This document shows, in pieces, positions 24,118 to 33,238 of a stretch of 43,990 nucleotides of DNA. Numbering within the stretch: the stretch's first letter is position 1; each line of letters opens with the position of its first letter. A program made the position numbers and the translations under genes. The notes under the pieces are model-generated. The model made no database searches, was not told the DNA's origin, and worked only from the letters and a program-made list of their open reading frames with translations. This DNA is from CAIKOD01 sp035505975 (GTDB lineage Archaea > Halobacteriota > Methanomicrobia > Methanomicrobiales > Methanospirillaceae). The stretch is taken from positions 1 through 43,990 of the forward strand of contig DATJQJ010000054.1 in the NCBI GenBank assembly GCA_035505975.1. Reading direction: 5' to 3'.

Positions 24118-25029
24118 GTGATAGAAACGGATAGTCTGGATTACAGGAGGGCAATCATCGCCATCGGGGTAATCGCCGGAATTCTTTTTGTGGGGATTCT
24201 GATTATCGGTGCAATGGCTGCCGCGGGAGAAGAGAGTGCCGGTGAAATCAGTGCGGATTATGCGATGATTCATGCGCTCGGTACGGCACAGGGGAAGATC
24301 CAGCAGGATTTGTGGGACCTGGACAGCGCCGTGACAAACGGTGCTGCCGGACTCGGCCAGAACCAGCAGGAAGGAGACCATGCCCTCGCCATCCTTTCGG
24401 GCATGAGCAATATGGGCCCTGCCGCGATCGATGCGGTGAAAGTGGGCCCGAACGGGACGATCACTGCGGTCAGTCCTGAACGGTATAAATCGGTCATAGG
24501 GGCCGATATCTCAAACCAGACTCATATAAAACGGTTATACGAACAGAAAATACCGGTGATGAGCAACCTGTTTGTGACGGTCGAAGGGTTCCCGGCGGTG
24601 GATATCGCATCTCCCGTTTTTTCGCCGGATGGAACATTTATCGGCTCCACCACCCTCCTGATCAGCCCCGGGACACTGATCGGCGGGGACCTGCCGCCGG
24701 CTGCAAATGGTACGGGCTCCTGGGATGTATGGGCCGTGCAGGACGATGGTACCATACTTTTCGCATCGGACGGGGAACCGGCCGGTGACAACATCTTCGT
24801 GTACCAGGGACCGGGGAAGTACCCTGATCTCGTCAGCATGGCTCGAAATATCACTCAAGAGTGGCAGGGGGATGTGCTCATTGAGTCTACCGATGTCCAG
24901 GGAAGACCGGTCACGAAGCATATCGTATGGACCACCGTCGGGATCAGGGGGACAGTATGGCGACTGGTATTCGGCCGGGAAATACCATCCCCGGGAACAG
25001 CTGATTTCTTTAACGAGACGATCGTCTGA
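24118..25029 (+). CDS. membrane-anchored sensor-domain (Cache-like) protein
   Basis: A 303-residue protein with one N-terminal transmembrane helix (about residues 12-36) and a large extracytoplasmic region. The pattern DAVKVGPNGTITAVSPERYKSV, then FPAVDIASPVFSPDGTFIGS and WAVQDDGTILFASDG, fits a double Cache/PAS-like ligand-binding fold. No cytoplasmic signalling domain follows, so it may be a periplasmic sensor that works with partners encoded elsewhere. It starts with GTG at 24118. Confidence 0.75.
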   Translation: MIETDSLDYRRAIIAIGVIAGILFVGILIIGAMAAAGEESAGEISADYAMIHALGTAQGKIQQDLWDLDSAVTNGAAGLGQNQQEGDHALAILSGMSNMGPAAIDAVKVGPNGTITAVSPERYKSVIGADISNQTHIKRLYEQKIPVMSNLFVTVEGFPAVDIASPVFSPDGTFIGSTTLLISPGTLIGGDLPPAANGTGSWDVWAVQDDGTILFASDGEPAGDNIFVYQGPGKYPDLVSMARNITQEWQGDVLIESTDVQGRPVTKHIVWTTVGIRGTVWRLVFGREIPSPGTADFFNETIV

Positions 25030-25111
25030 ATAAGTGCAGGGGGAAATGAATTTTCCCGGACCTCCCCGTATCTCATCCTGATGACCAGGGATCGGACGGA
25101 ACAACAGCTGT

Positions 25112-25543
25112 TTAAAATCTGGTCTTTGGAACGGTCCCTTCCTTCATATTATCAGCCATCGTCCAGAAATATGCTTCACCATGGCTGATCCTGAAAATGA
25201 CGAGGTTCGGAACGGCCGGGTCGGGACTCATTTGACGGATAAATGGGCGTTCTTCGAGCAACTGGTTTTTAAGGCGCTCGTCTTCGATGAATTCGGCCAT
25301 CCCTGCGACCCGCATCATCTTCATCCCGGTCTGTTCATTGTTATTAAAAAAACAGGCCTCGACATGGGGATTTTTCACCAGCTGGTGATAGAGGTTCTTG
25401 GTGTTCGATGTGTGATAATAAAACCCGTCATGATTTGCGAACCAGAGCATCATACCCCTGACGCGGGGCTGGATGCCGTCGATCGTCGCGAGGTACGATA
25501 CCTGGTTATTGTTGGCAAAATCGGTGTATTCTTTTAAGGACAT
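25112..25543 (-). CDS. pyridoxamine 5'-phosphate oxidase-like flavin-binding protein
   Basis: A 143-residue split-barrel protein. The N-terminal VSYLATIDGIQPRVRGMM and FYYHTSNTKNLYHQLVKNP segments are typical of the PNPOx-like family that binds FMN or F420, followed by MRVAGMAEFIEDE and a C-terminal AYFWTMADN. The fold is clear; the substrate is not. In methanogens such proteins often use F420 or FMN, as general knowledge. GAGAGGTGACACC provides a strong ribosome-binding site. Confidence 0.88.
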   Translation of the reverse strand: MSLKEYTDFANNNQVSYLATIDGIQPRVRGMMLWFANHDGFYYHTSNTKNLYHQLVKNPHVEACFFNNNEQTGMKMMRVAGMAEFIEDERLKNQLLEERPFIRQMSPDPAVPNLVIFRISHGEAYFWTMADNMKEGTVPKTRF

Positions 25544-25698
25544 GGTGTCACCTCTCTCAGGCAGTTAAAAGAGCATCCCTGTATATGAATGATGCGGACG
25601 GCGGGACCTGTCCTGCGATCAGGCCGGGGACTCCGACCGGAAGGACGGGTTCAGATCCCGCTGTGCCTTACGATTCGAGTGAATTATTGCGGGGAGTA

Positions 25699-25833
25699 TT
25701 ATGTCTCCTCGACATCTTCAGACTGGCAACCGGGACAGATCGGCTTCTTCCCGATGCCTTTGAATTTCTCCCCACATTCCCTGCACCGGTAACTCCTGGC
25801 CTTTACCCGGTCCGGTGGGATATCGATGTCCAT
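25699..25833 (-). CDS. 44-residue zinc-ribbon microprotein
   Basis: A very short gene with a strong GGAGGT ribosome-binding site five to ten bases before ATG 25833. The product carries two Cys-x2-Cys knuckles, YRCRECGEKF and PICPGCQSED, spaced 15 residues apart, the layout of a rubredoxin-like or FmdB-type zinc ribbon. The N-terminus is MDIDIPPDRVKAR. Function is unknown; small zinc ribbons of this kind often bind nucleic acid or protein partners. Confidence 0.8.
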   Translation of the reverse strand: MDIDIPPDRVKARSYRCRECGEKFKGIGKKPICPGCQSEDVEET

Positions 25834-25992
25834 AGGACCTCCGACAGAACACATCTGGTATCGCCTCACATCGGGATGAGCGGGCTGACGTGATAAACAT
25901 TTAGATATTGAAATATCGGCATCCCCGGTATGTCTTGTTTGTTGTCAATCGGATGGGTATTGTTCAAAGTGCATGGCCCGGGATATGGTGCA

Positions 25993-26121
25993 CTACCGCC
26001 ACTGGTTTTTACGGATTGCCTCGTTCCATATTTGGTACGCGCGGAAAAAAATCCCGTGCAGCGAGGGGTTGCGCCGGTAGCGATCCAACAAGGAAGAAAT
26101 TCTCTCTCGCCCGGTACTCAT
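25993..26121 (-). CDS. possible 42-residue small protein
   Basis: ATG 26121 is preceded by GGAAGGGTGACC, a good ribosome-binding site. The peptide is amphipathic and charged (SLLDRYRRNPSLHGIFF is its centre) and ends in RKNQWR. It matches no family I know. Because it is short and there is no clear promoter, it may be a chance frame. Confidence 0.3.
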   Translation of the reverse strand: MSTGRERISSLLDRYRRNPSLHGIFFRAYQIWNEAIRKNQWR

Positions 26122-26309
26122 GGTCACCCTTCCTGGTGCTTTTCCATTTTTCATCGGTCCTGACACAGCGCCGGCTATTTTCTTAATGCTGCTTCCCGGA
26201 TCTAAACCCTGCACAACAGGATTTCCGGCATGCTCCAGTTTTTGCGTCCATAAGAGAAATAATGTTATCCGGATACCTGTCAGTTCCGGCGGAAAAGAAT
26301 GACAACATC

Positions 26310-26318
26310 AATATAAAC
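26310..26318 (+). promoter_or_regulatory. TATA box for the PPK2-type kinase gene
   Basis: AATATAAAC lies about 55 bases before the ATG at 26368. A start near 26338 would exclude the upstream GTG at 26335 as initiation codon and leave a leader of about 30 bases. Confidence 0.45.
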
Positions 26319-26367
26319 CTGCTCCAAGTCTATTGTGTTCGGAATAATCGATATGCTGGTGACCGGG

Positions 26368-27837
26368 ATGTTTGAACGGTGCAACCTGGAAAGAAAAATA
26401 GATACAAAGTCCTTTGAAAAACAGATCCCCGATCTTCGTGAGAACCTGGGCAGACTTCAGCGTTCATGTCGTGACCAGGGGATCCCGGTCGTGATCGTAA
26501 TCGAGGGGTGGAATGCTTCGGGAATAACCCACGTGACCGGTGAGATCGTCAGGGCGATTGATCCCAGGGGCTTCGATCTCCACGCTACGGGGAGACCTTC
26601 CGAATTTGAATCTGCACATCATCTGCTGTGGCGCTTTTTTATAAAGACGCCTGAAAAGGGAAGAATCGCAATTTTCGCCAGAAGCTGGTATAGCCGCGCC
26701 CTTGCCGAAGAAATATCAGGCCTCGACCTTAAACAGGCTGTAAAAAACGCCACTTCTTCGATCAGGGTCTTCGAGCGGCAGCTTGCAGACGACGGGGTCG
26801 TTGTCCTGAAATTTTTTCTCCACATAAGCAAAGAGGAACAGAGGAAACGGCTCCTGGATCGCGAGAAAGATCAGCTTACATCGTGGATGATCACCAGGGG
26901 AGACTGGGACTTCCACAACCAGTACGACAGTTATCTCCCCGTGATCGAGCAGTTTATCGAAGAGACCGATACTCCCCATGCACCGTGGAGGACGGTCGAA
27001 TCCACCGATCCCGGTTATGCAACGATTACCGTTCTTACCGAAATCACCAGGGCCCTGCAGAGAAGGCTCGACGGGAAGGATATCCCGAAAACCAATAGCA
27101 GCGGTAACGGGGGCGTTTCAAAAAAGAAGTATATCGTTCCTGACCCCGGACCAAAAACCGTGGTATCAGATACCGAGTACACGTCTCTCCTTAAGGAATA
27201 TCAGGATAAGGTGCGGGAGGCCCAGTATCTCTTGTACAAACGCAAGATCCCGCTTATCATTGTATACGAGGGTTGGGACGCCGCCGGAAAGGGGGGCAAT
27301 ATCCTGCGCCTGATCGGGAATATGAACCCGAGGGGGTACGAGGTGGTGCCAGTTTCCCGGCCTAACGATTACGAGATGGGACACCATTATCTCTGGCGTT
27401 TCTACATGAGATTTCCAAAAGCAGGACATATCACGGTCTTTGACCGGAGCTGGTATGGCCGGGTCCTCGTAGAAAGGGTTGAGGGTTATTGCCGCGATGA
27501 CGAGTGGAAACGGGCATATCGCGAAATAAATGAAACTGAAGAGATCTTCCGGAAAAATGGAGGAGGAATAATTAAATTCTGGCTCGAGATCGACAGGGAC
27601 GAACAGCTGAAGCGGTTCAGGCAGCGCGAACAGGATTCCAGGAAACAATGGAAAATGACCGCCGAAGACTGGAGGAACCGGGAAAAATGGGACGAGTACC
27701 GTGAAGCACTGACCGATATGCTCTGCAGGACCGATACTCCGTATGCGCCGTGGACGGTCATCGAATCGAACGACAAGTACCATGCACGGTTAAAGGCGTT
27801 ACAAACCGTATCCGACTACATCGGTGACCTTCTCTGA
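26368..27837 (+). CDS. tandem-domain PPK2 kinase (polyphosphate:AMP phosphotransferase-like)
   Basis: A 489-residue protein made of two PPK2 domains. The C-terminal one (from about residue 265) has an intact Walker A VYEGWDAAGKGGNI, FDRSWYGRVLVERVEG and a long lid helix. The N-terminal one (residues 30-230) has the same skeleton but a degenerate P-loop, IEGWNASGITHV, and ARSWYSRAL. This is the layout of class II PPK2 (PAP), which makes ADP from AMP and polyphosphate. The ATG at 26368 matches the family N-terminus MFE..L.RKI and has GGTGA at the right spacing. Confidence 0.9.
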   Translation: MFERCNLERKIDTKSFEKQIPDLRENLGRLQRSCRDQGIPVVIVIEGWNASGITHVTGEIVRAIDPRGFDLHATGRPSEFESAHHLLWRFFIKTPEKGRIAIFARSWYSRALAEEISGLDLKQAVKNATSSIRVFERQLADDGVVVLKFFLHISKEEQRKRLLDREKDQLTSWMITRGDWDFHNQYDSYLPVIEQFIEETDTPHAPWRTVESTDPGYATITVLTEITRALQRRLDGKDIPKTNSSGNGGVSKKKYIVPDPGPKTVVSDTEYTSLLKEYQDKVREAQYLLYKRKIPLIIVYEGWDAAGKGGNILRLIGNMNPRGYEVVPVSRPNDYEMGHHYLWRFYMRFPKAGHITVFDRSWYGRVLVERVEGYCRDDEWKRAYREINETEEIFRKNGGGIIKFWLEIDRDEQLKRFRQREQDSRKQWKMTAEDWRNREKWDEYREALTDMLCRTDTPYAPWTVIESNDKYHARLKALQTVSDYIGDLL

Positions 27838-27873
27838 CTCACCGCGTCCCGGGACACCCGGACCCGGACATGG

Positions 27874-28110
27874 CTAGTCGAATAATTCGGCCCGGAACCG
27901 TGACGCCTTTTCACCGGAGTCCCTTTTTCCCCCAGGAGGCTTTTTCTTCCCGGGAATTTCATTTTTCGTCCCGCCGTGAACTGATGATCCGGAATTTTCC
28001 CGGCAAACAAGACTACATTGTCCGTCTTCGCTGTATGCCATACATAATTCTCCCGCACACTCGGCTTTATCAAAAGGGCATAACTTTCTCCTGACGCGTT
28101 CCAAAGGCAT
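27874..28110 (-). CDS. small Cys-rich protein
   Basis: A 78-residue protein whose N-terminal third contains four Cys residues in KLCPFDKAECAGELCMAYSE and DGQCSLV, a compact arrangement suited to a metal or iron-sulfur site. The C-terminal part is polar, Gly/Lys-rich and probably disordered. I cannot name the family. The promoter and ribosome-binding site are weak, and the call rests on the Cys pattern and an isolated position. Confidence 0.55.
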   Translation of the reverse strand: MPLERVRRKLCPFDKAECAGELCMAYSEDGQCSLVCRENSGSSVHGGTKNEIPGKKKPPGGKRDSGEKASRFRAELFD

Positions 28111-28286
28111 TTTCGCTCATTCTAGTGATTGTCTGACAAATTAAATATAACCGGATCGGATCTTCATCATGACGGCATAAAAGGAATCCTGACCCGAAAT
28201 TATGAAGTCCGGCAAAACCAATGGTACATCGTTGATCGTTACTGGGTATCGCTGCGCCATCGGGCAGGAAATGGAACGGACATGAA

Positions 28287-28943
28287 ATGAAAGGTATCGA
28301 CAGTTCGGACGAGACATCAAGAAATATCGGGTTCGGCAAGAACCGGATCGAGACCCTGACCGACGGAATTTTCGCATTTTCCATGACTCTGCTCGTTACG
28401 GGCATCGATATCCCGCAGGTACAGTCCGAGTTCAATGCGACCAGCGCATACCAGGTGCTCCATGATATCTTCCCCGACTTAATCCACTACATTCTTGCGT
28501 TCCTGATCATCGCAGTATTCTGGTATATCCACCATACCCAGTTCCACAAAGTCCGCTCCGTCGATCTTAAACTGTTGTGGATCAATGTGATCACCCTGCT
28601 GTTCGTGGCACTGATACCGTTCTCGACATCGCTTGTCGGGGACTATTCCAATTCGAACCTCGCCCACATCGTATTCGAATCAAACCTGTTGATCACCGGG
28701 CTGCTCATTTACTGGCAATGGAGTTATGCCTCGGCGAACCGGCACCTGATCGATCCGACGACGAGTCCGGGACAGATAAGAAACGGGAAAATCAGGGCTT
28801 TAATCGTGCCGGGCCTTTCGGCGGTGGGAATCGTTCTCGCGTTGTTCCACAACAACTTAAGCACGCTCGTGTATCTTCTTGCACCGGTGCTTCTTGTGCT
28901 GATGTATATGAAAGAAGAAAATATCCACTTTATTTCGGATTAA
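28287..28943 (+). CDS. TMEM175/DUF1211-like potassium channel protein
   Basis: A 218-residue protein with six transmembrane helices. The first helix carries RIETLTDGIFAFSMTLLVTG, corresponding to the RxxxFSD selectivity-filter helix of TMEM175-family K+ channels (here Leu-Thr-Asp instead of Phe-Ser-Asp). Additional family features are HYILAFLIIAVFWYIHHTQF and the following NVITLLFVALIPFS. The prokaryotic proteins form tetramers of a six-helix unit. AATTAAATATAACC near 28140 could be the promoter. Confidence 0.85.
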   Translation: MKGIDSSDETSRNIGFGKNRIETLTDGIFAFSMTLLVTGIDIPQVQSEFNATSAYQVLHDIFPDLIHYILAFLIIAVFWYIHHTQFHKVRSVDLKLLWINVITLLFVALIPFSTSLVGDYSNSNLAHIVFESNLLITGLLIYWQWSYASANRHLIDPTTSPGQIRNGKIRALIVPGLSAVGIVLALFHNNLSTLVYLLAPVLLVLMYMKEENIHFISD

Positions 28944-28996
28944 CAGTGAAAAAGCCTGGAAAATCAGTATGAGTTCGTACCCTGAATACGGGTTCG

Positions 28997-29461
28997 TCAG
29001 CGCCTGACGAATCTCAGGGATGCCGAATTCATGCAGTACCGCTTATGCGTAGGCGGGGGGCCGTCATCAAAAACATGCCCGAGGTGGGCTCCACATCGCG
29101 TACAGAGCACTTCAGTCCTCACCATGCCCTGGGACTTATCTGTCTCTGTCCTGACATTGAGTTCAGAGATCGGGGCGAAGAAGCTCGGCCATCCTGTACC
29201 TGACCGGAATTTCGCGTCTGAGGAGAAGAGATCGGTCCCGCAACAGATACATACGTACGTCCCCTTTTCATGGAAATCGAAGTACTTATTCGCGAATGCC
29301 GGTTCTGTACCTTTGTTCCTTGCGACTTCAAACTGGCTTTTCGTGAGGATTTTCTGCCATTCCTCATCGCTTTTCGAAATCCGGTCGAGAAGTTCCACCC
29401 GTCCGGATTTTTCGATAAAAATCGGGACCTTGTTATCCATTGCCTCGTTCTGATTACCCAT
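28997..29461 (-). CDS. msrB: peptide-methionine (R)-S-oxide reductase
   Basis: A 154-residue MsrB, which repairs methionine R-sulfoxides. The two zinc-binding Cys pairs (YVCICCGTDLF and VLCTRCGAHLGHVFDDG) and the active-site RYCMNSASLRF are present, as is the conserved SGTGWPSF loop. Length is typical of single-domain MsrB. It is divergent from the DNA glycosylase gene. Together with the ferritin-like protein it suggests some capacity to deal with oxygen exposure. Confidence 0.95.
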   Translation of the reverse strand: MGNQNEAMDNKVPIFIEKSGRVELLDRISKSDEEWQKILTKSQFEVARNKGTEPAFANKYFDFHEKGTYVCICCGTDLFSSDAKFRSGTGWPSFFAPISELNVRTETDKSQGMVRTEVLCTRCGAHLGHVFDDGPPPTHKRYCMNSASLRFVRR

Positions 29462-29542
29462 TATCTCTCAACTGGTGAAGAGCAGTAGTATAGCGCATTA
29501 TTAAAACTTTGTCATCTTAGACAGAGAGCGGAACATGTCGCC

Positions 29543-30082
29543 ATGAATATGCACCAGGGCCTGCCTCCCGTGTTCGGAACCGATCCACGGGTAATGATAC
29601 TCGGAAGTTTTCCATCGCCCCTGTCTCTCAATGCAGGAGAGTATTATGGGAACCCGAAGAACCGGTTCTGGGAGATCATGGAATGCCTGCTGGGAATACC
29701 CGGATCCCTGCCTTATGAGGAGAGGATCTCCAGGATTGGATCCGCGGGCATCGTGCTCTGGGACGTCATCGGGTCGTGTGAACGGGACGGCGCACTGGAC
29801 AGCCGGATTAGGAATGCCCATGTCAATGACATTCCGGCCGTATTGGACCGCTATAAATCGATCGGGACGATCGGATTGAACGGGAGTACTGCCGGCAGGT
29901 ATCTCAGGAAGACGTGGCCCGCAGGGTTCCAGGGAATCACCATTGTGATACTCCCGTCGACAAGTCCGGCCAACGCAAGGATGCGGTTTTCTGAAAAAGT
30001 CAGTGCATGGCACCGGATAACGGAAGGTATCCATCCCCTGCTATCTTCACCTCAGGGCACCTATAATGAGACATATGAATGA
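29543..30082 (+). CDS. family 6 uracil-DNA glycosylase superfamily (hypoxanthine-DNA glycosylase-like)
   Basis: A 179-residue protein of the UDG superfamily that removes deaminated bases. Motifs: MILGSFPSPLSLNAGEYYGN with PKNRFW, then LWDVIGSCERDGALDSRI, and the C-terminal LPSTSPANA, which match the HDG-type (hypoxanthine/inosine) family. The catalytic Asn of this family lies in the first motif region. Deamination repair of adenine or cytosine is the likely role. The stop overlaps the next small zinc-ribbon gene by eight bases. Confidence 0.88.
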   Translation: MNMHQGLPPVFGTDPRVMILGSFPSPLSLNAGEYYGNPKNRFWEIMECLLGIPGSLPYEERISRIGSAGIVLWDVIGSCERDGALDSRIRNAHVNDIPAVLDRYKSIGTIGLNGSTAGRYLRKTWPAGFQGITIVILPSTSPANARMRFSEKVSAWHRITEGIHPLLSSPQGTYNETYE

Positions 30083-30245
30083 ACAAAACCAAAAAAGGTC
30101 CTATTATTGCTGGAAGTGCGGACATTCGTGGCAGGGATCGGTGCCAACACAGAACTATAAAATCCGCGACCGTCTCAATCCTGTTTTCGAGACGGTATTG
30201 TGTCCTGAATGTAAATCCGCAAAAATCGGATTCCAGAGAAACTGA
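30075..30245 (+). CDS. 56-residue zinc-ribbon protein
   Basis: A short gene overlapping the 3' end of the glycosylase gene. The product has CWKCGHSW near residue 12 and CPECKSAKIGF near residue 43, two Cys-x2-Cys knuckles about 28 residues apart, as in small zinc ribbons. The ATG at 30075 has an alternative in frame at 30066. The ribosome-binding site is weak, so translation may be coupled to the upstream gene. Function unknown; the context suggests a link with DNA repair, as inference. Confidence 0.7.
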   Translation: MNEQNQKRSYYCWKCGHSWQGSVPTQNYKIRDRLNPVFETVLCPECKSAKIGFQRN

Positions 30246-30509
30246 ATCAGGAAATATCGTTCCCGATCCCTGAAGGAGCGGTATCATCAGGATCGTACGT
30301 TTCATCGTATCGGGTCGCCATTCCTTAGTTCAGGAACCCTTTTTTTGATGTTATCCGATTTTGAATGGGAATGGTTTTACATGAAGGTAAAAAACTGTTT
30401 TTTCCGGGTCCCTGTATTCCGGGCCTTACTATGTGACCCCGATACCGTTTGCAGAAATACGCCCGGATACAGCCCAAAGAGAATAATAGCCTTAAATGAG
30501 TAGTAAGTA

Positions 30510-30582
30510 GGCCAGGGCCGAGACTCGAACCCGGATCGGGGGATCCACAGTCCCCTAGGATAACCAGCTACCCCACCCTGGC
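30510..30582 (-). tRNA. tRNA-His (anticodon GTG)
   Basis: GCCAGGG/CCCTGGC acceptor, anticodon stem GGGGA/TCCCC with loop CTGTGGA (anticodon GTG), T-arm GGGTTCGAGTC. The discriminator base (30510) is C on the tRNA strand, as usual for tRNA-His. The base before the 5' end is T, so the extra G-1 is not encoded and would have to be added after transcription. CCA is not encoded. Confidence 0.95.
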
Positions 30583-30872
30583 AAAATATCCCTCTTATCT
30601 TTGTAACCTGAATTCATTAAGGTAACTGTTTGATTCAGGCCGAAAACGGTTTCTGATGCGGGTACGCCCCGGATACCGACGCCTCCCCGGACACGGGCCC
30701 ATACGCACAAAATGTGACTCTTTAATAATTGAAATGCGCTATTACATAACCAGTGAGTGATGGATTATTGTCCATAGATGAGTAAGGTGCCGGGGATACT
30801 GAGCATCTGCGTTCCCTGGCTGTCATCGAAGTTCTGATCAATCACAACCCTGCTATCGGTCACTTTGGGAAG

Positions 30873-32660
30873 GTGGTGGATTTGACAATAAAACAGAAGA
30901 TCAGGACGCCGATCGTTTGCGTACTCGGGCATGTCGACCATGGGAAGACCTCCCTCCTTGACAGGATCAGGGGGTCTGCGGTAGTGAAAACCGAAGTCGG
31001 GGCAATCACCCAGCATATCGGCGCGACCCTGGTCCCTATCGATGCTATCCGCGCAATGAGCATGACCATGGGAAAACTCGATACCAACGTTCCAGGGCTC
31101 CTTTTTATCGATACCCCCGGCCACCAGGCTTTCACCACCCTCAGGGCCCGGGGCGGCGCCCTCGCGGACATGGCAATCGTCGTCGTCGATATCAACCAGG
31201 GGTTCCAGCCCCAGACCATCGAGGCGTTGCAGATCCTCAGGTCGTACAAGACGCCTTTCATAGTCGTTGCCACCAAGATCGACCGGCTTCACGGGTGGAG
31301 GGCTTACCCTGGCGAACCGTTCTCAGGGTCGTTTCTAAAACAAAACGAAAGGGCCCGGGACCTCCTCGAAAAGAAGGTATACGAGATCGTCGGTGAATTA
31401 TCCGAGATCGGGTTCTCTGCCGAACGCTTCGACCGGGTCAGCGATTTCCAGCGCAACCTTGCAATCGTTCCGGTCAGTGCGCATACCGGCGAGGGCATCG
31501 CCGAGCTCCTCATGGTCATGATCGGTCTCGCCCAGCGCTACATGGAAAACGACCTGGCACTGAGTGTCGACGGGCCCGGGAAGGGGACAGTGCTTGAAGT
31601 CAAGGAGGAACGGGGGCTCGGGACGACCCTCGACGTGATCCTGTATGACGGGACGCTTTCGGTCGGAGACGATATTGCCACGGCCACCCCGGACGGCCCT
31701 GTCATTACGAAAGTCCGGTCGCTGTTGAAACCGAGGCCGATGAAGGAGATCCTGATCGAAGACCGTTTCGAACGGGTCAAATCGGTTACCGCTGCGGCAG
31801 GGATCAAGCTGACCGCGCCCGATCTCGAAGAGGTCATCGCCGGGTCCCCGGTCCGGGTCATCAGGGGAGATCAAACCATCGCTCTCGACGAGATCAGGCA
31901 TGAAATGGAAGACATCCATGTCCAGCTCAGTCCTGAAGGACTCGTCATCAAGGCAGACACCATCGGGGCCCTCGAAGCGATCTGCAAAGAGCTCACCGAA
32001 AAGGAGATCGAGGTGATGCGTGCGGGAGTGGGGGCCGTCAGCAGGCATGATATCATCGAGACCGGGACGATAAAAAATCCGTATTACCGCGTCCTTCTCT
32101 CGTTCAACACGACCATCCTCCCCGATGCCTCGGAGATGATCAAGGATGCGGCTTATTCCCATATCCGGGTCTTCTCAGGGAGGGTCATTTACCAGCTCGT
32201 CGATGAATATGTCGCATGGCGGGACGAGGTAAAGAGGAAGCTCGAGAAACAGCGGTTCGAGCAGATCGTGATGCCGGCAAAGATCCGGGTACTCCCGAAC
32301 TGCATATTCAGGCAGAGCAACCCGGCAGTGGTCGGGGTGCGGGTGCTCGGGGGTACACTCCGGACAGATGTCAACCTGATCCAGCGGGACGGTAAGAAAG
32401 TCGGCCACCTCAAGTCGATCCAATACAACCAGGAAGCGATCAGGGAAGCAGAAGCTGGAAAAGAGGTCGCGATCTCGATCGAAGGGGCCGTGGTTGGGAG
32501 ACAACTGGATGTGGACGACGACCTGTATGTCGACATACCCGAACACCATGTCAAAGTGCTCGAGCGGGAGATGGTAACGCACCTCCCGGCTCCGACCCAG
32601 GAAGTACTGGGGGAATTCACCACCATGAAGCGTCGTGCCGAACCGTTCTGGGGAAAGTAG
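30873..32660 (+). CDS. infB: translation initiation factor aIF5B
   Basis: A 595-residue GTPase of the archaeal/eukaryotic IF5B family that promotes subunit joining. G1 is GHVDHGKTSL near residue 19, G3 is IDTPGHQAF, G4 is ATKIDR (usually NKID), and GW follows as in the family. Domains II-IV follow, ending in a long helix and the C-terminal beta-barrel. The start is ambiguous: GTG 30873, GTG 30876 or TTG 30882, the last having AAGGTGG as ribosome-binding site. The same frame stays open for about 90 bases further upstream without a standard start. Confidence 0.95.
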   Translation: MVDLTIKQKIRTPIVCVLGHVDHGKTSLLDRIRGSAVVKTEVGAITQHIGATLVPIDAIRAMSMTMGKLDTNVPGLLFIDTPGHQAFTTLRARGGALADMAIVVVDINQGFQPQTIEALQILRSYKTPFIVVATKIDRLHGWRAYPGEPFSGSFLKQNERARDLLEKKVYEIVGELSEIGFSAERFDRVSDFQRNLAIVPVSAHTGEGIAELLMVMIGLAQRYMENDLALSVDGPGKGTVLEVKEERGLGTTLDVILYDGTLSVGDDIATATPDGPVITKVRSLLKPRPMKEILIEDRFERVKSVTAAAGIKLTAPDLEEVIAGSPVRVIRGDQTIALDEIRHEMEDIHVQLSPEGLVIKADTIGALEAICKELTEKEIEVMRAGVGAVSRHDIIETGTIKNPYYRVLLSFNTTILPDASEMIKDAAYSHIRVFSGRVIYQLVDEYVAWRDEVKRKLEKQRFEQIVMPAKIRVLPNCIFRQSNPAVVGVRVLGGTLRTDVNLIQRDGKKVGHLKSIQYNQEAIREAEAGKEVAISIEGAVVGRQLDVDDDLYVDIPEHHVKVLEREMVTHLPAPTQEVLGEFTTMKRRAEPFWGK

Positions 32661-32830
32661 TATTTAATATCGGGGTCGTCCAATGTAATTGGTACTTCCC
32701 GGACGGCTCCCTCCCTTGGGATACGCATAAAAACCAGGAATTCAATGCCTGTAAACCCAGGCCCTCGTCTATATCTGGTATAATTCGGGATTGCGGTATC
32801 CGGTGCGGATACATATATGGAGTTGAATGA

Positions 32831-33235
32831 ATGGTCGAGTTTAAAATAGTCTTATCAGACCCGAAAAACGGAAAATCATACAAGGTAGACGTAAGCGGCG
32901 GCGCTGCTGCGTTCCTTATGGGAAAACACGTCGGTGACGAGGTTGATGCGTCGCCGGTGGGAGTCGCCGGGTACCGGATGAAAATTACCGGGGCTTCGGA
33001 CAGGAACGGAACCCCCGCAAGGCAGAACCTGCCAATGGCAGGCCGGAAAAAACTTCTCCTTTCAGGCGGTGTCGGGTATCACCCGGTCATGGACGGAGAG
33101 CGCAGGAGAAAACCGGTACGGGGCAACGAGATTACCGCCGACTTTGTCCAGATCAATGCGATGGTCATATCGTATGGTGACAGGACCCTCGACGAGATCT
33201 TTCCAAAAGCTGCACCGGCAGAAAAAGCAGCATAA
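32831..33235 (+). CDS. rps6e: 30S ribosomal protein S6e
   Basis: A 134-residue archaeal S6e. Family features include MVEFKIVLSDPKNGKSYKVD at the N-terminus, GKHVGDEVDA, GYRMKITGASDRNG and RRRKPVRGNEI. The C-terminal Ala/Pro/Lys-rich tail is normal for archaea. It follows aIF5B by 170 bases, probably with its own promoter (ATACATATATGG near 32809), and meets DUF2240 convergently with three bases between stops. Confidence 0.96.
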   Translation: MVEFKIVLSDPKNGKSYKVDVSGGAAAFLMGKHVGDEVDASPVGVAGYRMKITGASDRNGTPARQNLPMAGRKKLLLSGGVGYHPVMDGERRRKPVRGNEITADFVQINAMVISYGDRTLDEIFPKAAPAEKAA

Positions 33236-33238
33236 TAC

